Assembly (NCBI GenBank): GCA_016946835.1
Contig: JACVTC010000468.1
Span: 1-25,322 of the forward strand
Direction of reading: 5' to 3'
DNA: 25,322 nt
Source: Neocallimastix lanati (nom. inval.)
Lineage: Eukaryota; Neocallimastigomycota; Neocallimastigomycetes; Neocallimastigales; Neocallimastigaceae
Numbering within the stretch: the first letter of the stretch is position 1; each line of letters begins with the position of its first letter. Made by a program: the position numbers and the translations under genes. The notes beneath the pieces were generated by a model. The model saw only the letters and a program-made list of their open reading frames with translations, made no database searches and had not been told where the DNA came from. Shown piece by piece: positions 9,301 to 18,300 of the stretch.

Positions 9301-9577
9301 AAAATTTGATATTAAGATATTTCTAGTAAATAGTAATAATATATTAGAAAAAGAAATTAATGTAAATGAGGATAACAGATTATGGAAAAGTAATGATTTA
9401 TACAAATTAAAAATTTTTTTAGACTTCAATTCTTATTCTATTAAAAATCTAAATGACAAATATAACATCTATTTCAAACTAATCGATCCTACTTATGGTT
9501 CGACTATTAAGTTTGGCAACACATTAAACTTTAAAAATGAATACGGTTATAAAATAGGCACCTTAGTAATAAATTGA
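6350..9577 (+). CDS. Secreted ricin-trefoil / CBM18 / DUF4874-DUF4832 protein
   Basis: A 1,075-residue secreted protein. Residues 1-23 are a signal peptide. Residues about 28-170 form a ricin-type beta-trefoil, with three Cys-Leu starts (C43, C86, C128) and QxW motifs at QQW (65-67) and QHW (164-166). A six-residue repeat follows (179-232), then an eight-cysteine CBM18 (252-289) and a Thr-rich linker to about 405. The rest reads as DUF4874 followed by DUF4832: NPYRGWYH at 420-427, an RLIIRFYY strand near 499-506, QGVFIGTWGE at 753-762, RTP at 795-797, FND at 822-824, GTYG at 834-837, GGES at 869-872 and LGYRY at 952-956. Those two families have no proven activity that I know of. The strand-by-strand pattern looks like a glycosidase-type barrel, and the lectin modules point to a glycan substrate. 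An insert of about 200 residues (513-718, acidic) splits DUF4874. The families are mainly bacterial, so transfer from rumen bacteria is possible. Confidence 0.9.
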   Translation: MNTEKLIYIFLILLEVYFYKVNCSYISKSNKVAIIKNYKNNLCLTYHKKEYKVRLSTCKNNYLKQQWIIPKSGEGYYVSKEDTNICLNISKSGSVVTDLCSKNGTKLGNILHSKTGESIWTPLDDTKCLGILKADREMINDENKRKNNSIRLNMNQCNSSKSDQHWRMEIIEENYSEKNTSTIKNTSTKKNTITKKNTSTKKNTSTKKNTSTKKNTSTKKNTSTKKNTSTKKNTTTTTIIGKDIPISKNYKCGPMYGRCSENLCCSKYGYCGKTEKYCDAGCQKDYGRCNSTTLDIPLTTEKSKNTTKKSNITIKTSTNTNPKASTVNNITINVTTTKSNSITTRINSNIVSTTNRKSTKKIIPTAVTTPATNTTSIAVTTTTTNTTSIAITTTATDLSLESNSSFIPEKFIESNSTIDNPYRGWYHGSKSVDISDYAKYDCKYIKRLSNIRKEEIGLQYIGIQLEEFKNREISKEGLNNIRSLFSEYRAKAKADGITRLIIRFYYDNADNCKMNPNGTPRTTKVNKRNNFNNTIEENYNEINDDSFYPIKKNDNEYINLSKNDIIYVTDKLNYNLPLFKNKINNSKEEDDENNDNETSTVNAYDDEDDIEFIDDLDNDESIFFNQNDYLSLEDFNENNILSLSDDKLNDYMDQMNFISSNTSLTIKNKINKRENVGIQISTDLFNVDSVKLFTNSIRYNGKKGQCFIKTAFESCELYSTEELEPDNIEIIKTHIKQLSEIVNEYKDIIYIHQGVFIGTWGEMHSSSYSKNYKDIPELINTINNYFDPSIYLAVRTPRHYRMIMNYNKITNKKLLTSRLGLFNDGLFYNDNDYGTYGQSDINENNGIIKANRKDEIKFQNKICFNVPSGGESVLNKNTMDFNDLSIDNTYYNIKNYNNFYTCNDYSNTIHLSYLNDDYSKPIYSHWSNYTYYNSTNPIWNGGNGHDYISNHLGYRYVIKNATFSSYNDTLNIDITNVGYSPAYIKFDIKIFLVNSNNILEKEINVNEDNRLWKSNDLYKLKIFLDFNSYSIKNLNDKYNIYFKLIDPTYGSTIKFGNTLNFKNEYGYKIGTLVIN
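6884..7045 (+). repeat. Nine 18-base tandem repeats (NTSTKK)
   Basis: Nine in-frame units of six residues, consensus NTSTKK, joining the ricin-type domain to the CBM18. The first unit (NTSTIK) and third unit (NTITKK) vary. The last six differ only by a silent C/T change at one codon, which points to recent expansion. Each unit offers an N-glycosylation sequon (N-T-S or N-T-T type). Confidence 0.92.
7061..7300 (+). repeat. CBM18-plus-linker block shared with the protease gene
   Basis: Partner of the block at 3785-4024. Codons 238-317 match the protease's 721-800 at 62 of 80 residues with no gaps. Outside the block the linkers diverge into unrelated Thr-rich sequence, so the edges of the copied segment are fairly sharp. 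Confidence 0.85.
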
Positions 9578-9647
9578 TAATATTATAATAAATATTTAAA
9601 TGTTTTAGTAATAAATTGATAATATTATAATAAATATTTAAATGTTT
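9564..9647 (+). repeat. Exact 42-base tandem duplication across the stop codon
   Basis: Bases 9564-9605 and 9606-9647 are identical. The unit starts inside the last codons of the DUF4832 gene (...VIN), includes its TGA stop and runs into the 3' flank. A degenerate partial third copy begins at 9648. Because 42 is a multiple of three, the second copy puts a TGA in the same frame at 9617-9619. Confidence 0.93.
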
Positions 9648-9722
9648 TATAAAATTGATAATACTTTATTTTATAAACATTTTAAAAAATTAAATATATA
9701 TATTTAAATATAAATATTAATA

Positions 9723-9727
<5 letters not shown>

Positions 9728-9754
<27 letters not shown>
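9728..9754 (+). repeat. 27-base poly(A) run
   Basis: An uninterrupted A run about 150 bases past the stop of the DUF4832 gene. It could be a simple homopolymer or a relic of a retroposed transcript end; nothing upstream supports the second reading. Confidence 0.85.
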
Positions 9755-10627
9755 TAAAATGATAAATAGCTCCATGTCAAATATAAAAAAACAAATTAAA
9801 TTTACTAATAAATAAATGAAAATTAAAATATAAAAAAAAATTATATTTAATTCTAAAAAAAATAATAAATATAATATTATAATAAAATAATAAAAATAGT
9901 AAAAATAAAAATATACAATATTTTTATTAAAAAAAAAGAAATTATTTATTTGGTTTATAACATTTTTAAATATATTTCATAAAGTTTTGTAACTAAATCA
10001 AGATTAAAATAAAATATATTTTAATATTATTAAATAAACATTTGATTATAAATTTACTATGTCCTCATTTTTATATTCAAAGTTTAAAAATAATTTAATA
10101 TTTTTATATTTTATTAATTATTTTACCTATTTATACTATATATAAATATATATTATTTTTTTATATATTAAGATAATAAAAAATTGCTGCTTTCATCATT
10201 ATTACCTTTTTTATGAAGAGTACTATATTATAAATACTTAATATAAGTATATATAATAATTAAAAAGAATTTAAATAATTATATATATCTATAAAATTTC
10301 TACTTAAATAGATATACATAATTTAATAAATAATAATTTTTGTTTAAATAAATAAAACATATACATTTTTCTAATAATTTTTAATAAGTAACATTCCACA
10401 ATAAATAAGTATTTTAGGAAAATTAGTGGAATTGTAATTTTATATTTAATTAAATTAAATATATATATATATAATAGGTTCAATACAGAGAATTTCTAAT
10501 TATTCTAATTATTTATCAAATAAATTTATATTTACATAAAAAAATAATATTAAATTTTTATAATTTAAGTCAAAATCTACTTTCCTGTTTTTTTTTTTCA
10601 TATAAATTTAAAAATATCGAAAATTGA

Positions 10628-11057
10628 AGTTTTGTATATTATATTGATGATATTGATCATATAACTCTTTCGATATATTTTTATGTTTATTAATATTATA
10701 CTTATTTTATATTTTAAATCAATATGCAAATTGAAAAATTCAAAATGCAAATTTAAAGGTACTATATGTTCTTATTCTGATTATCTAGTATACAAATAAA
10801 AATAAACGGTATTATTTTTATCGAATATAAGGAATTTTAAGAAGAAATTAATGTTGATATAAAAGAAGAAAAAAATAGAAATGTAATTATAAATATTATA
10901 ATTTTACCTATAGGCTTCTTTGGTTTATTTTTTTAATAATTTTTGTATTTGGATGATTGATCATTACAAACTTCATGTAAATCTAAATCCTAATAATGTT
11001 TGTGCTAGTTATGTAGGTTATATAAAAAAATTAAATAATATACTAAACATTTATTAG
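10628..11057 (+). pseudogene. Degenerate coding-like island (possible small secreted or membrane protein)
   Basis: In a desert of nearly pure A/T this stretch uses more G and C and yields coding-like peptides in two alternating frames. One frame starts at an ATG at 10683 with a signal-like segment (MFINIILILYFKSIC) and ends at TAA 10797-10799. The second frame continues with INGIIFIEYKEF, meets an in-frame TAA at 10838-10840, resumes with EEINVDIKEEKNRN and a hydrophobic IIINIIILPIGFFGLFF-type segment, and stops at 10934. The first frame then takes over (CIWMIDHYKLHVNLNP...) to a TAG at 11055-11057, joined across a T7 run. One frame shift, one stop and a second shift suggest a decayed gene. 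I recognise no family. AT-rich DNA can mimic such peptides, so this is tentative. Confidence 0.3.
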
Positions 11058-11840
11058 AATTTTTAAATATTTAATATAGATAAAAAAAAATAATACATTT
11101 ATGATTTTAATAAAAAAAAAATTATTCTTAATAAAAAAACAAAAAACAAAGACATAACAAAAATCAAAAACCAAAAACCAAAAACCATAAAATAAAAAAA
11201 AAAAAAAAAAAAAAGAAAAATTAAAAAGCAGATATAAAAAAAATTAATATTGTTATTTAATAATAATATATAAATGATAAACTTTATTTATAATATTTAA
11301 TATAAAAATTTATTATATTTAATAAATATTATAAATATTATATTTTTTTTTAAAAAAAAAAAAAAAAAAACCAAAATATATTTTTGAATTTTTATTTCTT
11401 AATTTATTTAAAAATAATTAAAGAAATAAAATAAATCTTCTTTGTTCAAAGAAAACCAATTTGTATTAAACAATATATATATATACAAAGATATACAATA
11501 CTATATTTAAAAAAAAAATAAAATAAAGTTATTTTAATAAACTATAAATAATATTTTTTATTATTTAATTTTTATAAAATTATTTTGGTCATTTTTTTTT
11601 AAATTTATGATTTAAAAACAATAAATTGTCAAATGGAAATATTTAAAAATTTTAATACTAATGAATTTTAAATATCATTAGTTTTTTTTACAAGAGAAAA
11701 GAAAAACAATTCAAGTAGTTTAAAATTATATATAACTGTTATAATATAAAAGATAATTATTATTATACATAATTATATTTTTATACTTTCATCTACATTA
11801 AAAAATATAATTATTTATATTTTATTAATTTAATTATTTT

Positions 11841-11972
11841 TTATTTATTATTTATTATTTATTATTTATTATTTATTATTTATTATTTATTATTTATTAT
11901 TTTTTATTTATTATTTATAATTTTTTATTTATTATTTATAATTTATTATTTATTATTTATTATTTATTATTT
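11841..11972 (+). repeat. TTATTTA heptamer array
   Basis: Seven-base units of TTATTTA type run without interruption at about 11841-11901, then continue with breaks to 11972. It is simple sequence in the 3' flank of the giant minus-strand gene. Confidence 0.85.
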
Positions 11973-12364
11973 AATGTTTAACTTTTTATTATTTTTAATT
12001 TACATTTCATTTCGTTAAGAGTAATTTACTTCTTTTAATTTAATAATAATTATAATTATTATTATTTTTTATTTTTAATAAAATAAGTAATATATATTTT
12101 AATCTTTTTTTTGTGTAATAGAAAAAAAATTATTTTTTATTTTAAAATTTTATAATTAATAATTATAATTATAAAACATAATAAAAAGTATTATTATTTT
12201 TATAACATATATATATATTTGAAGGATATTTTTTATATTTATATTTTTATTTCATTTTTTATAAAATATAATTTCTATACTATAATTTATTTATTTTTAG
12301 ATTTAATTTATTTTTTTCAATAATTTTTGTATTATTTTTTTTTAATTTTTTTTATTATTTTTTT

Positions 12365-15300
12365 TTAATTTTCTTTGTAAGTACCGACTGAGTTTTTAAC
12401 CCATCTAAATCCTGGATATTTACCATCGCTTGGATCTTCACAAGATTCAAATTTAGGACGATCTGTATAACGAATACATTTGTTAGTATTTACGTAGGAT
12501 CCATTTGAATTTTTACTATACACATATAAAACTGAAGAATATTCTCCTCCTCCATACTTAAATTTATGCTTAGCATTAGCACAATTAACTATGGAAATAT
12601 ATGGATCGTTAATATCCAAACAATAGTTAGATTTTTTTCCTAGTTTACCATTTTTACTATTCGCTAAATACATAAAAGATGGTGAACTGGTAGAATCGAA
12701 AATCCAAGTGAAATAAGGATTATGCTTGCTGCTTAATATTTCAATCTTAGAAATATTAGATAAACTTGGAACACCCAAATAGTACTCATTACCAATAACA
12801 CCTTTAAATGTATATTCACTATAAGATTGTTTTGGGGTAGGAGTAGGAGTTTTTTTTGTTGTTTTTGTTGGTTCTGGAGGATATGAAAATGAATAGTAAA
12901 CGTACTTTTTATTTTTGTACATTTCATAAAATTCTAATTTATCTTCCTCACATGACACACGAATATATTTATTTTTAGAAGGATTACCAGATATATCTTT
13001 AAAACTGATAAGATTTAATGGTTGATATTGATCCTTATAATATAATTTAAAGTTATAGTCACTATCAAATCCTGCATAACTAATAACTGCAGAATCACTA
13101 GTGGCAATATCATTTAACTCTCCCATAAAATCTGTTTCAACTTTCTTTTTATGATTTCTATAAATTAAACCTTTATTTGTAAGAACTAAACTTACATTTT
13201 TGCATAATAATTTCTCCCCCATTCCGATTTTTTCAGTAGGATTAATGGTAGATTTTGCGACGTGATTTTTATCTAAATAGTCAATAATTTCATCATTATA
13301 TGTATTTATAAATTTACAATTATAGTCTTCGTCACAATTTAATATATAATTATACTTGTTTTTGACATTCCATTCATCCTTGATGATAATTTTATTGTCG
13401 TTTGCTATCAGTTCTCCATCTTCATTTAAACTTAGTTTTATTATATCATCTTTGTAATATTTACCAAAAGATTTTTCATTAATCTCAAAATTACCAACTT
13501 TTTCATATTTATAAATACTTTTACAATCACTTGATTCTAATTCTAAACCATTTTCACAATTTAAATATGGTCTATGCATCCAAATTAACTCGTCGTTTTT
13601 ATTTCTGTCAGTAATTAATACTTCATCATATTTACCACATTCCATTTTGACATTCTTACGATTTATTGCTAATAGAGTTATATCCTCCGTTCTATCTTTA
13701 GCTATCAAATTTCCGGTTGCTGTGTCCAAATATAAATTATTGGATATGAGATTTCTATTTTTATATCCAGAGAATAAAATTCTTTGATTACTATCTATAA
13801 TTTTATGGTCTTTGTTATATAATAAACACATATCCTCATAAGAGTTTTTTAAAGGATCATCAATACAAATGTAATTGTTATGGTGTTCATTGGTAACGTA
13901 AAGTTTGTGTTTACGACATTTATTCATAATTTCATCAATAATAAAATCATTATCATCATCATACAAAACAAGTAATGTTTCCGTTTCTTCACGTTTACAT
14001 CTTAATGACATGTGTTCCGGTAATGTTTTATTTGTAATTTCTTCAAACAAAATTGTAGAACCTATAGTTACTGGAGGATATTTATTAGATATTTTTATTT
14101 CATTAGCATTAGGAAATTTTTTATCACCAACAACTAAATTCAGTTCATTATCAATGTAAGCACAATTTGTTTTATCATCTGTCTGGATTTGATCACCAAC
14201 TTGCAATACACTATTATTTTTATTTGTAAATAGGTTTGTATTATTAAATATTTGTGTTTTAGATTTATATAATATATTTTTATCATCATCTATAATGTAT
14301 AATCCTAGAGACTTATCACAACGCAAATTGATATTCTTTGATTTCGTTTTAATTTCAAGAATAGTTTCAATTTTATTATGGTCTTCAAAGAAATTTACCA
14401 TGTAAACATCAGTACCTTTAGTCTTATCAATATACAAATAGCGAGTGTATGAACAAGTTTTTACGTTTCTATTATCACATGCTTTATATTTAAGTTCACC
14501 ATCTATTATTATACCATACTCCGATAATTTGAAGCATTCATTATTATGATCATCATATAGATATTCACCAGTTTCTAACTTTTCATCATTCTTATAGGAA
14601 ATTGAACTTTTTTTATTAAAAGAAGGATAACGCCATTGTTCTTCATTTTCACTATTTCTTATTATAGCATATAATGTTCCGTATTCTTTTTCACATTTTA
14701 AACTTAAATCTTTAGTAAACTGTTTTGATAATATATCTACTTCATTTAAAAGTAATACACCATTTTCTTGATTAAACCTCAACGTATTATTATAAGGTAT
14801 AGAAGGAACTGTTATGTTAGTAAAAGGCACGGTTTCCTTATAGAAGAATAAACCAATTTTTTCATCCTTGGCATTTACACTTTGATTCTCTTTATCTTCA
14901 TTTACAGTACCTATACGTATACACTTTTCTTGAGGAGAAGCATTTAGATCGACGTATAAATCATCATAAATTATATCATCATCTTGAAGAATATCTTTGT
15001 TTGATATTGAAGGAAATTCCATCATAACCTTTTCATAATCGTCACTGTATAAAACGAATTTATTACCTCCATGATAAAACATGCATTTTCCATATATTTT
15101 CTTTTTACCACTTATGTTTTGAACCGTAGCTAGAGCTACATCATTATTTAAAAGAAGGGACTTTTCTTCAATTTTTATATATTCAGAGTTTAACAATTCT
15201 CTTTTCAAAGTATTCTTAGAATCAAATATAGTCTTATTAAGATATCTTGTATATAATTTATTATCGTCAAAGATGAGACATTCTTCTTTGGTGTCTTCAT

Positions 15301-18300
15301 TATATAATTTTTCACCGTAGTACAATAAGCTTGTAGAATTAATAATATATTTTTTATCATATGGAGGTAATGTTGTCAAAAATGTATCATTATAATATAC
15401 ACTTGCTTTAACTTTTCCAAAAAGCTTTTCACATTTTATACTATAAATTCCTTCTTTATTCTCTTGACTTTTGTTAAAATCGTTAGCGTTTTCAGCTTCA
15501 TTTAAATTATCCAATTCGTTTTTCAGTTCGCCGTAGTAATTGTTTAAAAGATCAATCTTTCGATTGTTTCCAAAATGAACAAATACTCCTTTATTTGTAA
15601 CTCCCAAATACTCAATAATATTGGGTTTATCATAGGATAACATATTTGGATAATCAATACTAGTAATATTATTTCCTTTAACTTCTAAACAGAAATTATT
15701 TACTGATTCTTCGGGATAGATTAACTGTTGATCTGGTCTTAATTCGTTATATTCCGTATTACTTGATAATAAAGTATATTGCTTTTTAGGATAGCTCCAT
15801 ACAATATTATTAGTAATTTCATCAGCTACAACGATGGTATCTTTATCCTTACAATAAAGCTTAACATCGTGATTTTCGGGATTATACAACTTAATTATTG
15901 ATTTAGAAATTATTTTATCATGAATATCCTGCATGTATATATGCGTCTTGTTTAGATATAATGATCTTCCTGCTGTTTCTTTATCAATATCTAAGGTGAT
16001 TTTCGTTTCACCATTATATAAACCGTCCTTTTTAAAATCTAAACATGCTTCATTTTTTCTGGTATTATTATTATAATAATAAATTGAACGATCAACGACC
16101 ATAGTATCATGGGGATACTTATTATTCATATAGTATCTTATTTTACTTGGATATTCCCAAATCTTAACACCAAATCTATCATATAGAGCAACGCCGTACA
16201 TATCATCGATCATTTCACACCTAATTTTTGTAGGTGTTGCGGCGGGGTAATCCAAATGTATTATTTGAATACCATCTATTGTTAGTAAACCGGTTTCTTT
16301 ATCTAATCGTAGTTTAGATTCTGTATTAATTGTATAATTATAAAATGGTTCAGAATCTCCATATAAATAAACCCCTTTACTTCGTAATGTCATACATGAA
16401 AATTCATTAATTACATTATTACATTTGGAATCATTCTTTCCATTATTATTTTCATTTTGATTGTCTTTTTTAGTATCATTTCCATTGTCATTTCTATTGT
16501 TATTTCTATTATCATTTTTGCCGTCATTTTCATCATCATCATCATCAATTACATCTTCATATTGCATTCCATCGTCATCATCGATTACATCTTCATATTG
16601 CATTCCATCGTCATCGTCAATTACATCTTCATCTTCCATTCCACCTTCATCGTCAATTACATCTTCATCTTCCATTCCACCTTCATCGTCAATAACATCT
16701 TCATCTTCCATTCCATTTTCATCTTCAATTACCTCTTCATCTTCATCTTCATCTCGTTTTTGGATTTTAACTTCCGATCGTTTATTTTTGTTCCTATGAA
16801 TATTTCTTTTATTTCTTTTGGCTATAGTACTTCTAACATTTATATTATCATCTTCTTTCTTTTTCGAAATTGTATTTTCTGTAACTTCTGAATTGTTAGA
16901 AGTTTCACTCATTTCGTTTAGACAATCCTTATCTGGGTTAGTGCTATTTCTATAAATTAACGATTCAAGATTTTTTAAAAAATCGTCTTCTCGATCACTT
17001 CTCAATTCAGTCATTTTTTTATTTGGAGGGAATGCCCATACAAGTTTATCGTCATAACTCTCATCCTTTTTATAAACCCTTTCCATAATTTTAACATAGC
17101 CATCAGTGTCAGGTGTAATGTACATAAAGTAAAAACATTTTTTAGAGTCTGTGCATACATCATCACCTCTTATACCAGTAGTAAATAATACATTATTATT
17201 ACCATCATATATATTAAATACACCTCGATTGGTTAATTGCCCATATACAATTCTTGAATCTCTATCAGTGATTGGTTTTAAGTCATAAAAATCTTCATGA
17301 ATTTTAATGGTTTCATCGTCTACTACTTCATATTTTCTAAATAAATTTTGATATTTCAAATGAAAACTTGTAAGAGGTAATCTTGCGGAACTATAAAAGT
17401 TATTATTTAAATCATATATATAATCTTTTGAATTTATTAAAGATTCTATATCGACACTTATATCTGCATAATCAGTTTCTAAAGGATCATCATCAACAGG
17501 ATCATCATCAATAGGTTCATCATCAATTGGATCATCATCAATAGGATTATTATCAATAGGATCATCTTCAAAAGGATTATCTCCAAAAGGATTATCACCA
17601 AAAGAATTATCACCAAAAGGATTATCACCAAAACGATCATTATTAAATAAGTCATCAATAAGAAAAGCGGTTGGACTATCAGTATTGAGATCATCATTAT
17701 TAAAGAGATAACTATTATTGTTAAAAATTTCACCATCTTTAAGATCTGCATTATTATTACCTTCAATTTCAAAAGGGTTCTTCTTTTTTCCACTGTCTGA
17801 AGTTTCTGAATTTTTATTTTTTATAGCTTTTTCAAATTTTCTTGATTCAATTATTGATTTCTTTTTGTATTCAATGAATTGTTCTTTATTAAATCTATTG
17901 ACTAATTGTTCTCCAACTCTTATAATGGAACTTTTTTCATCTATGGTTGTAATGACAGGAAGATTTGGATTTCTAGCAGTACTTTTACAGGAGTCGTAAA
18001 ATTCTTCTTCGTAATAAACATTGAACTCATGATACGGAGCGTGACTCCACATATTCCACATTTCTTCGCCATTTTCATTTATAATCCTAAATGTTCCGGC
18101 ATTTAAAACTTGTAATCTGTAATACCTATATTTATGATCATTTTCTTTATCAGGATTATTATTAGTACTCATCATGATATAATCAAATTTATTTAATATT
18201 CGCATAATTCCATCATTTCCAACAATTAATTTATACGGTCCTACTCCATGCCATAAATTGGCTGTTTTGGATTCCCAAATGGTTACTTTATTATCTTTAA

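Larger units (their letters stand above)
9578..12364. other. Convergent intergenic region, AT desert
   Basis: About 2.8 kb between the 3' ends of two convergent genes. It holds a 27-base poly(A) run (9728-9754), a 21-base one near 11194, a short CCAAAAA repeat near 11168-11185 and a TTATTTA array. Base composition is less extreme at about 10600-11050, described as a degenerate coding island. A 19-codon minus-strand frame at 10168-10227 has coding-like residues but no start. No intact gene is apparent. Confidence 0.65.

Noticed and set aside
10393-10490. Possible tRNA suggested by GGTTCAATAC (10478) and a nearby ATTCCAC/GTGGAAT pair
   Set aside because: No acceptor stem, D-arm or anticodon arm can be placed at proper spacing; the stem pair and the B-box-like string do not belong to one cloverleaf.
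10600-11060. Spliced small gene rather than a pseudogene, using TATAG at 10909-10913 as a 3' splice site
   Set aside because: The frame changes leave no room for introns of normal size with matching GT donors, and the skipped bases themselves look coding.
16457-16891. Plus-strand frames of 144 and 112 codons rich in Ile/Phe or Ser
   Set aside because: They are antisense readings of the acidic 12-mer repeat in the giant gene; the period of the repeat keeps other frames open.
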